Shown: positions 27,509 through 36,311 of the stretch, in pieces | Numbering within the stretch: position 1 is the first letter of the stretch | Layout: each line of letters starts with the position of its first letter | Origin: Streptomyces filamentosus | GTDB taxonomy: Bacteria > Actinomycetota > Actinomycetes > Streptomycetales > Streptomycetaceae | Assembly: GCF_014654895.1 (NCBI RefSeq) | Contig: NZ_BNBE01000002.1 | Span: 434,001 to 498,000 of the forward strand | Length of the DNA stretch: 64,000 nucleotides | Direction: 5' to 3' | Notes under the pieces: model-generated | Database searches by the model: none | Seen by the model: the letters and a program-made list of their open reading frames with translations, nothing else | Told to the model about the DNA's origin: nothing | Made by a program: the position numbers and the translations under genes

Positions 27509-28530
27509 TGACCGCCCCCGCACAGACAGGACGTACCGTGTCCCCCACCGCTCCCCTCCCCCGTCCCCTCGTCACCTCGCTGGTGGAGGAGGCCGTCCTG
27601 GCGCCGTCGATGCACAACGCCCAGCCATGGCGGTTCGTGCACCGGGAGGCGTCCGGTGTCCTCGAACTGCGCGGCGACCCGGCACGCGGCATGCCCCGCC
27701 AGGACCCGGTCCACCGGGCCCTTCACATCGGCTGCGGCGGCGCCCTGTTCGGTCTGCGGGTGGCCTCCGAGCACCGGGGCCTGCGTCCCGACGTCCGCCT
27801 CCTGCCCTCCCCCGACGACCCCTGGCGCCTCGCCGACGTCCGATTCGAGGGCCCCGCGGAGGCCGCCGGCGATCTGGGCGTGCTGCACCCCGCGCTGGCG
27901 CGGCGGCACACCAGCCGGTTCCCGTTCACCGAGGAGCCGGTCCCCGCCGAACTGCTCGACGGCCTCTGCGCCGCCGCACGGCTGGAGGGCTGCCGTCTGA
28001 TCGTCCCCGGCGACTGGCACACCGACACCGTCATGGACCTCGTCCACGCCTCCGAACTGTTCGAGGCCGCCGACGACGCCGTGCGCGCCGAGATCGCGGC
28101 CTGGACGCGTACGGGGGCGCACGACGAAGAGACCGGCGCCGACGGCGTGCCCGCCTACGCCTTCGGCCCCCGTCAGTACGACGTGACCGCGCCCGTCCGG
28201 GATTTCGGTGCCCCGGGCCGCATGTCCTCCCGCCCGTCGGCCCGCTTCGAGAAGACGCCACGGATCGCCCTGCTCGGAACCGCCGCCGACACCCCGGAGG
28301 CGTGGCTGATGGCCGGCCAGGCCCTGCACCGCGTCCTGCTCCAGGCCACCCTCGACGGGCTCGCCACCTCCCTCATGTCGCAACCCCTGGAATGGCCGGA
28401 ACTCCGCTTCGACGCCCGGGACCCCCTCTCGAACGTCGGCTACGTCCACATGATCGTCCGCCTGGGCTACGGACCGGCCGGCCGGGCGACGCCCCGACGG
28501 GCTGTCGCGGACGTCCTCTCCTTCTCCTGA
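27508..28530 (+). CDS. Acg-like nitroreductase family protein
   Basis: 340 residues of the FMN-dependent nitroreductase superfamily in the Acg (Rv2032) branch, which is part of the DosR regulon. Recognisable parts are VEEAVLAPSMHNAQPWRF, the flavin-binding entry, then ALHIGCGGALFGLRVA, RRHTSRFPF and VGYVHMIVRLGYG at the end. Acg proteins keep FMN but usually lack the lid needed for turnover, so a storage or sequestration role has been proposed for the family. The start ATG overlaps the CBS stop. It converges on the GH65 gene with a 16-base gap and no visible terminator. Confidence 0.82.
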   Translation: MTAPAQTGRTVSPTAPLPRPLVTSLVEEAVLAPSMHNAQPWRFVHREASGVLELRGDPARGMPRQDPVHRALHIGCGGALFGLRVASEHRGLRPDVRLLPSPDDPWRLADVRFEGPAEAAGDLGVLHPALARRHTSRFPFTEEPVPAELLDGLCAAARLEGCRLIVPGDWHTDTVMDLVHASELFEAADDAVRAEIAAWTRTGAHDEETGADGVPAYAFGPRQYDVTAPVRDFGAPGRMSSRPSARFEKTPRIALLGTAADTPEAWLMAGQALHRVLLQATLDGLATSLMSQPLEWPELRFDARDPLSNVGYVHMIVRLGYGPAGRATPRRAVADVLSFS

Positions 28531-28546
28531 CACGACGCGGACCGGC

Positions 28547-30946
28547 TCACAGCCCGAACCAGCGTTCCTCCCCGGGAAGGAGGGTGAACCTCCGTCCTCC
28601 CGGCAGGACGAGCGAGAAGGGGCCTCCCGGGCCGGCGGGGACGCGGATCCCCAGGCGGGCGGGGAGGATGCGCAGGCGGACGCCCCGATGGCCCCCGCAG
28701 GACAGGGTGAAGGCGAAGCGGGGCAGCTCACGGAGGGCGACGGGGTCCACGCGCAGTCCCTCCGGACCAGCCTCCAGGCCGGTGATGCCGCGCTCGACCA
28801 GGTCGATCGTGCCGGCCATCGCGCCGAGGTGGACGCCCTCCCCCGTGGTGCCGCCCTGGACGTCCGCCACGTCGGAGAGCAGGGCCTCCTCGCAGTACCT
28901 CCACGCTTCGGCGCCCTTCAGACGGGCGAGCACCCAGCCGTGGACGAGGCTGCTGAGGGTCGAGCCGTGGCTGGTGCGGCGCAGGTAGTAGTCCACCGTG
29001 CTCCGCCAGGTCTCGTCGTCCAGCCGGTGCCCGAGCCGCGCGAACAGCCCGACGAGCTCGTCGGGCCGGAAGAGGTATCCGAGCATGAGGGCGTCGGCCT
29101 GCTTCGACGCCTGGTAGCGGTTGACGGTGTCGCCCTCCGCCTCCAGGATCCGGTCCAGTCGGCGGATGTCGCCGTAGCGGGCGCGGTACGCCTCCCAGTC
29201 GAGCTCCGCCAGCTCCCCGAAACCCTCGAACTGGCTGATCACGCCCCGGTGGAAGGGCACGTGCAGACGGCGGGACACGTCGTCCCAGCGGGCAAGGCCC
29301 TCGTCGTCCAGGGCGAGGAGGCCGCACAGCTCCTCCCGCCGGGCGGGGGGCAGTTCGCCCAGTAGTTCCAGGCCGCGGGCGAGCACCCAGGCGGCCGTCA
29401 CGTTCGTGTAGGCGTTGTCGTCGACGCCCGGAACCTCCGCGCCGGGATAGGCGTCGTGGTACTCGTCCGGACCGACCACGCCGCGGATGCGGTAGCGCCC
29501 CAGCGCGGGATCGAGGACGGCGGCGGCCGCCCAGAACCGGGCGACCTCCAGCAGGATCTCGGCGCCCCCGCCGTGCAGGAAGCCGCGGTCGCCGGTGGCC
29601 CGTGCGTACTTCCAGACGTTGTAGGCGACGGCTGACCCGACGTGCCGCTGGAGCCGTGAGCGGTCGGGCAGCCAGCGGCCCGAGCGCGGGTTGAGGTGCA
29701 GCTCCTGGGTCTCCTCGTTTCCCGAACCGCCGCTCTGCCAGGGGTACATGGCTCCGCGCAGGCCCGCGCGCCGAGCCGTCGCACGGGCGGCAGGGAGGCG
29801 TCGGTGGCGGTACATCAGCAGCCCTCTGGCCACCTCGGGGAAGTGGAGGCCGAGGTAGGGCAGGACGAAGAGCTCGTCCCAGAAGACGTGGCCCCGGTAG
29901 GCCTCGCCGTGCAGGCCCCGGGCCGGAACGCCCACGTCGAGGTCGGCGGTGTGCGGGGAGAGGGTCTGCAGCAGGTGGAACAGGTGCAGGCGCAGGATGC
30001 GGCCCGCTTCTCCGGGCACGTGCAGCTCGCCCTCTTCCCAGAGCCGCCGCCAGGCCGCTTCGTGCGCGGCCCGCAGGGCGGGGAAGTCCGCGGCGCGGGC
30101 GGCGGCCTCGACGGCCGCCGCGAGCGGGTCGCCCGGCGGGCGGTCCGACGAGGTGCGCAGGGCCAGCGTCTTGGCGCACCACGCCGGCCGTCCCCTGGCG
30201 ATCGGCAGGCGGTACGCCTGTGCGGTGCCGGTGGAGGTGGAAGTGGTCCGGGCGGGTCGTTCGGGGCTCGTGTCCGTGCGGACGGCCAGGGCGACCACGC
30301 GGCCCGGGTCGTCCGTGCGGCAGGACAGCCCGGCGACGCCGCCGGGCGCGAAGACCGTGCGGTGGCCGGACAGGTGCCGGCTCTCCAGGTGGTGGTAGCG
30401 CTCGACGCCGGTGTTGGCGACGTCGCCGTCGAGCAGGGACTCGACCTCGATCTCGCCGCTCCAGCCGTAGGCGTGGAAGGTGGTGCGCTGGACGGCGAGC
30501 CCGGGGTCTCCCATGTGGACGATCCGGGTGTGCCCGACGCGCAGTCCGCGTCCCCGGGCGTCCTGGAAGAGGAGGTCCCGGTGAAGGGTCCCGTGCCGCA
30601 GGTCGAGCCGGACGGCGTAGTGGCGCAGTTCGCCGGAGTCGGGGGAGAGCCACGGGCCGGCCGCTTCGCCCTCAGGCAGGCGGCGGTACCGCAGCAGCGT
30701 CCAGTTCGGGAGGTTGACGAGGTCCTCGTTCTCCACCGTGCGGCCGTCGACCAGCGAGGTGCGCCGGTCGTAGCAGCCCGCCAGGTAGGTGCCCGGGTAG
30801 TGCACGGGGCCGGCGGCGCACTCGGGCGCGGAGCCCCGGGTGGCGAACCGGCCGTTCCCGAGGGTGCAGAGGGCTTCCACCAGACGCTCGCGCTCCGGCT
30901 CGTAGGCGTCGTACCCCCAGGTCCAGCCGCTCCTTCCCGCGTTCAC
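28547..30946 (-). CDS. Glycoside hydrolase family 65 disaccharide phosphorylase
   Basis: 799-residue cytosolic enzyme of the family that phosphorolyses alpha-glucosidic disaccharides (trehalose, maltose, kojibiose, nigerose) to beta-glucose-1-phosphate. The N-terminal beta-sandwich holds TLGNGRFATRGS; the (alpha/alpha)6 barrel shows GHVFWDELFVLPY, AMYPWQSGGSGNEET, and the catalytic glutamate in VVGPDEYHD, then DDNAYTNVTAAWVL and KQADALMLGYL. The GTG at 30946 overlaps the HAD stop (GTGA), which decides the start over a frame 30 bases longer. The adjacent beta-phosphoglucomutase-like HAD would convert its product to glucose-6-phosphate. The actual disaccharide is not determined. Confidence 0.87.
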   Translation of the reverse strand: MNAGRSGWTWGYDAYEPERERLVEALCTLGNGRFATRGSAPECAAGPVHYPGTYLAGCYDRRTSLVDGRTVENEDLVNLPNWTLLRYRRLPEGEAAGPWLSPDSGELRHYAVRLDLRHGTLHRDLLFQDARGRGLRVGHTRIVHMGDPGLAVQRTTFHAYGWSGEIEVESLLDGDVANTGVERYHHLESRHLSGHRTVFAPGGVAGLSCRTDDPGRVVALAVRTDTSPERPARTTSTSTGTAQAYRLPIARGRPAWCAKTLALRTSSDRPPGDPLAAAVEAAARAADFPALRAAHEAAWRRLWEEGELHVPGEAGRILRLHLFHLLQTLSPHTADLDVGVPARGLHGEAYRGHVFWDELFVLPYLGLHFPEVARGLLMYRHRRLPAARATARRAGLRGAMYPWQSGGSGNEETQELHLNPRSGRWLPDRSRLQRHVGSAVAYNVWKYARATGDRGFLHGGGAEILLEVARFWAAAAVLDPALGRYRIRGVVGPDEYHDAYPGAEVPGVDDNAYTNVTAAWVLARGLELLGELPPARREELCGLLALDDEGLARWDDVSRRLHVPFHRGVISQFEGFGELAELDWEAYRARYGDIRRLDRILEAEGDTVNRYQASKQADALMLGYLFRPDELVGLFARLGHRLDDETWRSTVDYYLRRTSHGSTLSSLVHGWVLARLKGAEAWRYCEEALLSDVADVQGGTTGEGVHLGAMAGTIDLVERGITGLEAGPEGLRVDPVALRELPRFAFTLSCGGHRGVRLRILPARLGIRVPAGPGGPFSLVLPGGRRFTLLPGEERWFGL

Positions 30947-31716
30947 GGCCCCGCTCCCCACACCGCCTCCACGCACTCCATGAGGTCGGTGACGACGAGG
31001 TGGGCGCCGTGTTCGCGCAGCGCTTCGGTGGTGCGCCGGTCCGGGGTGCGGTCGACGCCGACGACGAGGCCGAAGCGCCCGCGGCGGCCGGCCAGGACGC
31101 CGGCGAGGGCGTCCTCGACGACCGCGCAGTCCTGGGGCCGGACACCGAGGACATGCGCCGCGTGGAGGAAGAGCGCCGGGTCCGGCTTGCCCGCGAGCCC
31201 CAGCCCGGCCGCGTCCTCACCGTCCACGACGGTGGTGAGGAGCCGGTCCGTCCCGGCGGACGCGAGCAGCGCGCGGGCGTGACGGGAGGCGGAGACCGCC
31301 GCGGCGGGCACACTGAGGGACCTCAAGGCCGCAAGGGCCCGCGAGGCGTCCCGGAAGGCGGTGACCGGCCGGACGCGCAGGGCGTCGCGGAAGGCCTGCT
31401 CCTTGCGCGCGGCCACGGCCCGGACCGTGTCGCAGCCGGGCCGGCCGTCCGGCGTCCCGGCGGGGAGGCGGATTCCCCGGGCCGCCAGGAAGGCGGCGGC
31501 TCCCTCGTACCTGGACCGGCCGTCGACGTACCGCCGGTAGTCGGCGTCCGCGTCGAACGGTTCCCCGTTCCCCGCCCTGTCCGCCCACCCGGGAAGGCAG
31601 CCGTCGAAGGCCGTCTTCCAGGCGGCGGCGTGGACAGCGGCGGAGTCGATCAGCACGCCGTCGGTGTCGAGGACGACGGCGCGCGGGGGCGCGGGACGGG
31701 CCCCGTGGCCCTTCAT
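30943..31716 (-). CDS. HAD hydrolase, beta-phosphoglucomutase-like
   Basis: 257-residue cytosolic enzyme. The nucleophile and acid are in VVLDTDGVLIDS; KPDPALFLHAAHVLGV and VVEDALAGV complete the HAD motifs. Cap insertion length and the partner GH65 gene indicate beta-phosphoglucomutase, which isomerises beta-glucose-1-phosphate to glucose-6-phosphate. ATG 31716 follows AGGAG. A 20-base tandem duplication upstream creates a second copy of the ribosome binding site and ATG at 31736, whose seven-codon frame ends in a TGA overlapping this ATG. It precedes and overlaps GH65. Confidence 0.86.
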   Translation of the reverse strand: MKGHGARPAPPRAVVLDTDGVLIDSAAVHAAAWKTAFDGCLPGWADRAGNGEPFDADADYRRYVDGRSRYEGAAAFLAARGIRLPAGTPDGRPGCDTVRAVAARKEQAFRDALRVRPVTAFRDASRALAALRSLSVPAAAVSASRHARALLASAGTDRLLTTVVDGEDAAGLGLAGKPDPALFLHAAHVLGVRPQDCAVVEDALAGVLAGRRGRFGLVVGVDRTPDRRTTEALREHGAHLVVTDLMECVEAVWGAGP

Positions 31717-31749
31717 GCGGCTCCTTGGCCCTTCATGCGGCTCCCCGGT
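31714..31749 (-). repeat. 20-base tandem duplication of RBS and start codon
   Basis: The block AGCCGCATGAAGGGCCA is present twice in tandem (unit 20 bases), giving ATG at 31736 and at 31716. The upstream copy opens the mini-frame MKGQGAA whose TGA overlaps the real start. It may couple or raise translation of the HAD gene, or be neutral slippage. Confidence 0.7.
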
Positions 31750-31752
31750 CGT

Positions 31753-32835
31753 TCATCCGGTGCCCGTGGCCGGCGCGGTGTCGACGGCCGTGTGCTGCGG
31801 CCCGCCGAGCGCGACCTTGATCGCGCCGGTCCGGGCGGCGCTGCCGAAGACGTCGTACGCCTCCTCCATCTGCCCGAGTTCGAAGCGGTGGGTGACCAGC
31901 TCCGCGGTGGGGAGCCGGCCGGCGGCCATCATCCGCAGCAGCATCGGCGTCGAGGAGGTGTCGACGAGGCCGGTGGTGAGGGTGACGTCCTTGATCCACA
32001 GGTCTTCCAGGTGGAGGGCGGCGGGCTTGCCGTGGACGCCGATGTTGGCGACGCGGCCCCCGGGGCGGACCATACGGGTGCACATCTCGAAGGTCTGCGG
32101 CACTCCCACGGCCTCCATGACGACGTCGGCGCCGAGGCCGTCGGTCAGGTCGGCGACGAGCTGTTCCGGTTCCTCCCCGGCTGCTGCGGTGGCGTCGGCG
32201 CCGAGCCTGCGGGCGGCGGAGAGGCGGGATTCGTCCAGGTCCACGGCGATGATCCGGCCGGGACTGTAAAGGCGTGCGGTGGTGATCGCGGCGAGACCGA
32301 TGGGGCCCGCGCCGACCACGACGACGGTGTCGCCGGGCCGGACCGCGCCGTTGAGGACGCCGACCTCGTAGGCGGTGGGGAAGATGTCGGCGAGGAGCAC
32401 GGCGTCGAAGCTGTCGACGCCGCTGGGGACCGGGTGGACGGAGAGGTCGGCGAAGGGCACGCGGACGTACTCGGCCTGGGTGCCGTCGATCAGGTGGCCG
32501 AGGACCCAACCGCCTCCGCCCCGGCACTGGCCGTAGCGCTGCTCGCGGCAGAAGCGGCAGCGTCCGCAGGAGGAGATGCAGGAGATCAGGACCCGGTCGC
32601 CGGGCCGCACCGCCCGGACGTCGCCGCCCGTCTCCATCACGGTGCCGACCGCCTCGTGACCGAGGACACGCCCGGGTTCGACCTCGGGCACGTCCCCCTT
32701 GACGATGTGCAGGTCGGTGCCGCAGAGGGTGACCGCGTCGACGCGCACGATTGCGTCCGCCGCGTCCTTCACCGCGGGATCGGGCACGTCCTGCCACGCG
32801 ACCCGGCCCGTTCCCTGGAACACGAGAGCCTTCAT
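31753..32835 (-). CDS. Zinc-dependent alcohol dehydrogenase
   Basis: Medium-chain dehydrogenase of 360 residues. Catalytic zinc ligands appear in TLCGTDLH and LGHEAVG; four structural-zinc cysteines lie in CGRCRFCREQRYGQC. The NAD(P) Rossmann motif is VVVVGAGPIGLAA. Substrate is unknown; family members oxidise or reduce alcohols and aldehydes and can balance NADH under low oxygen. It is upstream of HAD-GH65 on the same strand and divergent from the beta-CASP gene. A DevR-like palindrome (32919) lies in the divergent promoter. Confidence 0.87.
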   Translation of the reverse strand: MKALVFQGTGRVAWQDVPDPAVKDAADAIVRVDAVTLCGTDLHIVKGDVPEVEPGRVLGHEAVGTVMETGGDVRAVRPGDRVLISCISSCGRCRFCREQRYGQCRGGGGWVLGHLIDGTQAEYVRVPFADLSVHPVPSGVDSFDAVLLADIFPTAYEVGVLNGAVRPGDTVVVVGAGPIGLAAITTARLYSPGRIIAVDLDESRLSAARRLGADATAAAGEEPEQLVADLTDGLGADVVMEAVGVPQTFEMCTRMVRPGGRVANIGVHGKPAALHLEDLWIKDVTLTTGLVDTSSTPMLLRMMAAGRLPTAELVTHRFELGQMEEAYDVFGSAARTGAIKVALGGPQHTAVDTAPATGTG

Positions 32836-32918
32836 GACGACCGCCTTCCCGGCCGGTCCGCGGGTCTGCTCCCACGGATCCCACCGTCAGGCTCGCCCCG
32901 CGTCACCTCCGCGCGCAT

Positions 32919-32933
32919 GGGCCGGTCGGTCCC
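32919..32933. promoter_or_regulatory. DevR/OsdR-type palindrome
   Basis: GGGCCGGTCGGTCCC lies between the divergent alcohol dehydrogenase (start 32835) and beta-CASP gene (start 33033), about 85-100 bases from each start. The identical 15-mer recurs at 51073. Confidence 0.6.
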
Positions 32934-33032
32934 CGGTCCGGGCCCCTCGGACCCCTGGCACACCGCACCGGGCGGCGCGAGGGTGGAGTCGGACCGGTGC
33001 GGCCGGCCCCCGGCGCGAAGGAGGGCCCTCCC

Positions 33033-34460
33033 ATGTCCGAGGCAACAGCCCACACCGCCCCGTCGGTGCCGCGCCCCGCCCTGCTCAGCTTCCTGGGCGG
33101 CGTGGGGACGGTCACCGGCAGCAAGTTCCTGGTCGAGAGCGACCATGCCCGGATCCTCCTCGACTGCGGTCTCTTCCAGGGTTTCGCGAAGCTGCGGCGG
33201 CGCAACTGGGACCGGTTCGCCCGGGACGCGGCCGACGTCCGCGCGGTGGTCGTCACCCACGCCCATCTGGACCACTGCGGCTATCTGCCGCGCCTGGTCC
33301 GGCAGGGCTTCCGCGGCCCGATCCTCGCGACCCCGCACACGGCCCGGCTCGCCGGCATCGTGCTGCGGGACAGCGCCCGGCTCCAGACGGAGGCGGCCCG
33401 CCACGCCGACGAGCACGGCTGGTCCAAGCACCGTCCGGCGAAGCCGCTCTACGACGAGACCGACGTCGACAGGACGCTGTCCTTCTTCGACCCGGTTCCC
33501 GTCGGGGCGGACGTGGAGATCATGTCCGGCACCCGGCTGACGCTCCACCACGGCGGTCACATCCTCGGCTCGGCCTGGGCCCGCCTCACCCTGGAGGACG
33601 GGCACACCCTGGCCGTCTCCGGCGACCTGGGACGCCCCGGGCACCCGCTGCTCCTGCCTCCGGAGCCGTTCTCCGGCGCCGACGTGCTGCTGGTGGAGTC
33701 GACGTACGGCGACCGCCGCCACGACCAGGAATCCGCCCGGTCGGAGTTCGCCTCGGTGATCGAGCGGACCCTCGCCCGGGGCGGCACGGTCGTGATCCCG
33801 GCCTTCGCGGTCGACCGCACCGAGGTCGTCCTCCACGAACTGACCCGGTTGCGCGAGACGGGCGTCCTGCCCCGCTCCGTACCCGTCTACGTCGACAGTC
33901 CCATGGCCCTGGCCGCGCTCGACGTCTACCGGGACGCCGTGCGCGAGCGGTCCCCGGAGCTGCGGCCCGAGATCCTCGCCCGGGGCGAGGCCGCACTGAG
34001 CCCGGCACCGTTCCTCGCCGCGCGTACGGTCCAGGAGTCGATCGACATCAACAGCACGCGCGGCCCCGCCGTCATCGTCTCCTCGGCCGGCATGGCCACC
34101 GGCGGCCGCGTCCTGCACCACTTGCACCGTCTCCTGCCCGACCCGCGCAACGCCGTCGTCGTGGTCGGCTTCGCCGCCGCCGGCACCCGTGCCCGGGACC
34201 TGGTCGACGGGGTCCGCACGTTGAAGATGTTCGGCGAGTACGTGCCCGTACGGGCCGAGGTCGCCGACGTGCCCCATTTCTCCGCCCACGCCGACGCGGA
34301 CCAGATCGTCGGCTGGCTCCGAAACGCCCCCGCCCCGCACGCCGCCTACGTCGTGCACGGTGAACCGGCCGCCTCCGCGACGCTGCGCGACCGCCTCGAC
34401 CACGAACTGGGCTGGACGGCCGTCGTGCCCCGCTCCGGAGAGACCGTCCTGGTCCGCTGA
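33033..34460 (+). CDS. Metallo-beta-lactamase/beta-CASP exonuclease-like protein
   Basis: 475-residue protein of the YSH1/CPSF73-like beta-CASP group. Motif 2 is VVTHAHLDHCGY; the metal-binding histidines and aspartate continue in LHHGGHILGSAW and AVSGDLG. Beta-CASP motifs A-C are seen around PVYVDSPMA, VIVSSAGMATGGR and FSAHADADQI. Such enzymes act on RNA; mycobacterial and actinobacterial stress islands often carry one beside CBS genes. GAAGGAGGG seven bases upstream selects ATG 33033. It is divergent from the alcohol dehydrogenase, sharing a DevR-like site. Confidence 0.87.
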   Translation: MSEATAHTAPSVPRPALLSFLGGVGTVTGSKFLVESDHARILLDCGLFQGFAKLRRRNWDRFARDAADVRAVVVTHAHLDHCGYLPRLVRQGFRGPILATPHTARLAGIVLRDSARLQTEAARHADEHGWSKHRPAKPLYDETDVDRTLSFFDPVPVGADVEIMSGTRLTLHHGGHILGSAWARLTLEDGHTLAVSGDLGRPGHPLLLPPEPFSGADVLLVESTYGDRRHDQESARSEFASVIERTLARGGTVVIPAFAVDRTEVVLHELTRLRETGVLPRSVPVYVDSPMALAALDVYRDAVRERSPELRPEILARGEAALSPAPFLAARTVQESIDINSTRGPAVIVSSAGMATGGRVLHHLHRLLPDPRNAVVVVGFAAAGTRARDLVDGVRTLKMFGEYVPVRAEVADVPHFSAHADADQIVGWLRNAPAPHAAYVVHGEPAASATLRDRLDHELGWTAVVPRSGETVLVR

Positions 34461-34463
34461 GAC

Positions 34464-34477
34464 GGGCCCTTCGGCCC
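34464..34477. promoter_or_regulatory. DevR/OsdR-type palindrome
   Basis: GGGCCCTTCGGCCC just after the beta-CASP stop and 78 bases before the broken cyclic-nucleotide-binding gene. It may now serve the CBS gene at 34810, or act as a hairpin after the beta-CASP gene. Confidence 0.45.
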
Positions 34478-34554
34478 GCGGAGCGGGACCCGCGCGGCCC
34501 TGTCGGCCGCGGGGCGCCGGGCGGGACTCTGGGCGAAGAGAGCTGGAGGACGCC

Positions 34555-34809
34555 ATGACCACCAGGCGGACCCTGCTGGACGAACTCCCGCAGGAGGCAC
34601 GGGCACGGCTCCTGGAATGCTCCCGTCCGGTCCGCTTCGCCCCCGGCACCCGCATCTTCGGACAGCGCCGCGGGCCGGCCGCTTCTGGATCGTCCAGGCC
34701 GGCCGTGTGGGGCTCGACGTCCGCGTCCCGGGCCGTCGTGACGCCGCCGTGGACACCCCCCCCCGCACGCTCCCGAGCTCCTGCCCCACGCCCCTTGAAG
34801 GAGACAGCC
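34555..34809 (+). pseudogene. Truncated, frameshifted cyclic-nucleotide-binding (Crp-like) regulator
   Basis: ATG 34555 follows AGCTGGAGGA. The frame reads MTTRRTLLDELPQEARARLL and RFAPGTRIFGQ, the start of a cNMP-binding domain. The continuation FWIVQAGRVGLDVRVPGRR lies in another frame, implying a frameshift near 34670. After AAVDT the domain stops at a run of nine C (34756-34764), and the CBS gene ribosome binding site follows within 35 bases. The rest of the domain is missing, so a deletion as well as a frameshift has occurred. It is probably non-functional. Confidence 0.65.
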
Positions 34810-35463
34810 ATGACCACACGGACGTTCACCGTCGCCGACGTGATGACCAAGAAGGTCGTCGCCGTCCGGCCCGACACCTCCTTCAAGGAGATCGTCGCCG
34901 CGATGGAACGCTGGAAGGTGACCGCGCTGCCCGTCCTGGAGGGGGAAGGGCGGGTCGTCGGTGTCGTGTCCGAGGCGGACCTGCTCCTCAAGGAGGAGTT
35001 CCACGACCACCGCCTCGGCATGGTCGAGCAGCTGCGGCGACGCGACGCCACCGCGAAGGCCGGTTCCGACCGGGCGGTGGAGCTGATGACCACGCCCGCC
35101 GTCACCGTACGACCGGAGGCATCCCTGCCCCGAGCGGCCCGGCTCATGGCCACCCACCGGGTGAAACGGCTTCCCGTCGTCGACGCCGACGGGGTGATCC
35201 AGGGCGTCGTCAGCCGCTCCGACCTGCTGAAGGTCTTCCTCCGGCCGGACGAGGAGCTCGCCGACGAGGTCCGCCGCGACGTCGTGGCGCGTCTGTTCCC
35301 GCTCTCCCGGGACCGGATCGAGGTCCGCGTCGACGCCGGTGTGGTGACCCTGGCCGGCGACGTGCGCGACAGCACGCTCATCCCGCTCGCGGAGCGCCTG
35401 GCACGGGCCGTCGAGGGCGTGGTGGACGTACGGTGCGCGCTCACCCTCGCCGCCGGGGCATGA
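34810..35463 (+). CDS. CBS-CBS-BON protein
   Basis: 217 residues. CBS1 about 8-63 (VADVMTKKVVAVRPDTSFKE, LPVLEGEGRVVGVVSEADLL), CBS2 about 90-150 (LMTTPAVTVRPEAS, VKRLPVVDADGVIQGVVSRS), BON about 155-212 (VRVDAGVVTLAGDV). It is the closest in-window relative of the 19084 protein, sharing the WKV(S/T)ALPVLEGEGRVVGVV block. ATG 34810 follows GAAGGAG. Its upstream region has been rewritten by the deletion in the cyclic-nucleotide-binding relic, so its regulation may differ from its relatives. Confidence 0.88.
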   Translation: MTTRTFTVADVMTKKVVAVRPDTSFKEIVAAMERWKVTALPVLEGEGRVVGVVSEADLLLKEEFHDHRLGMVEQLRRRDATAKAGSDRAVELMTTPAVTVRPEASLPRAARLMATHRVKRLPVVDADGVIQGVVSRSDLLKVFLRPDEELADEVRRDVVARLFPLSRDRIEVRVDAGVVTLAGDVRDSTLIPLAERLARAVEGVVDVRCALTLAAGA

Positions 35464-35612
35464 CCCCGGCGGCAGCTCCCCGTGCGTGCTCGAAGCGACG
35501 TCCCGGAGGGCAGGTTCGTCTGCGGCGAAGAGCCGCTGCCGCAGACCCGCCCGGTGGAGACGTGTCCGCTGTCCCCGCTCTGCCCTCGGGCGGCCGCCAC
35601 GGCGGCCCGAGG

Positions 35613-35626
35613 GGGCCGGACGGCCC
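35613..35626. promoter_or_regulatory. DevR/OsdR-type palindrome
   Basis: GGGCCGGACGGCCC, 73 bases upstream of the CBS gene at 35699, in a 235-base gap without other genes. It matches the island core. Confidence 0.55.
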
Positions 35627-35698
35627 TCCCCCCGCCGGGCGACACGGGCGATCCTGAGAAATGGGGGCGTGGAATCCGTACACGGAAGGTGACCGGCG

Positions 35699-36307
35699 AT
35701 GAGGCACCGAAGCGTGGCCGAGCTGATGACGCCCACGGCCGTCAGCGTCGGGCGGCAGACGCCGTTCAAGGAGATCGTCCGGCTTCTGGACGAGTTCGAC
35801 ATCACCGCCGTCTGCGTGGTGGACGAGGAGAACCGTCCCCTGGGCGTCGTCTCGGAAGCCGACCTCGTCCGCCGCCACGCGGCCGGCTCCGGCACCGACA
35901 CGGCCGGCGCGCTCATGTCGAGCCCCGCCGTCGTCGCCCACCCCGACTGGAGCGTGGTGCGCGCGGCCCGGGTGATGGACAGGGCCGAGGTGAAGCGGCT
36001 GCCGGTGACCGGCACCGACGGGCGGGTCGTGGGGGTCCTGAGCCGCAGCGACCTGGTCCGGCTGTTCCTCCGCAGGGACCGGGCGATCCAGGAGGAGATC
36101 GTCGAGGACGTGATGACCCGGACGCTCGGTCTGCACCCCTCCGACATCTCCGTGGAGGTCGAGGACGGCCGGGTCACCCTCAGCGGCACGGTCCGGCGTC
36201 CCGGGCTCGTGCCCGTCCTCCTCAGACTCTGCAACAGCGTCGACGGGGTGGTGGGGGTCGTGGACCGGCTCCGGCGCGACGACCGCACCTCCAGCACAGG
36301 GAAGTAG
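35699..36307 (+). CDS. CBS-CBS-BON protein
   Basis: 202 residues. CBS1 about 5-60 (VAELMTPTAVSVGRQTPFKE, PLGVVSEADLV), CBS2 about 70-130 (LMSSPAVVAHPDWS, VKRLPVTGTDGRVVGVLSRS), BON about 135-195 (VEVEDGRVTLSGTV). It belongs with the 47333 and 48247 copies (TPFKEIV, HPDW/QPGW). The ribosome binding site GAAGGTG is adequate. It is followed four bases later by the DUF4389 gene. Confidence 0.88.
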   Translation: MRHRSVAELMTPTAVSVGRQTPFKEIVRLLDEFDITAVCVVDEENRPLGVVSEADLVRRHAAGSGTDTAGALMSSPAVVAHPDWSVVRAARVMDRAEVKRLPVTGTDGRVVGVLSRSDLVRLFLRRDRAIQEEIVEDVMTRTLGLHPSDISVEVEDGRVTLSGTVRRPGLVPVLLRLCNSVDGVVGVVDRLRRDDRTSSTGK

Positions 36308-36311
36308 CGAC

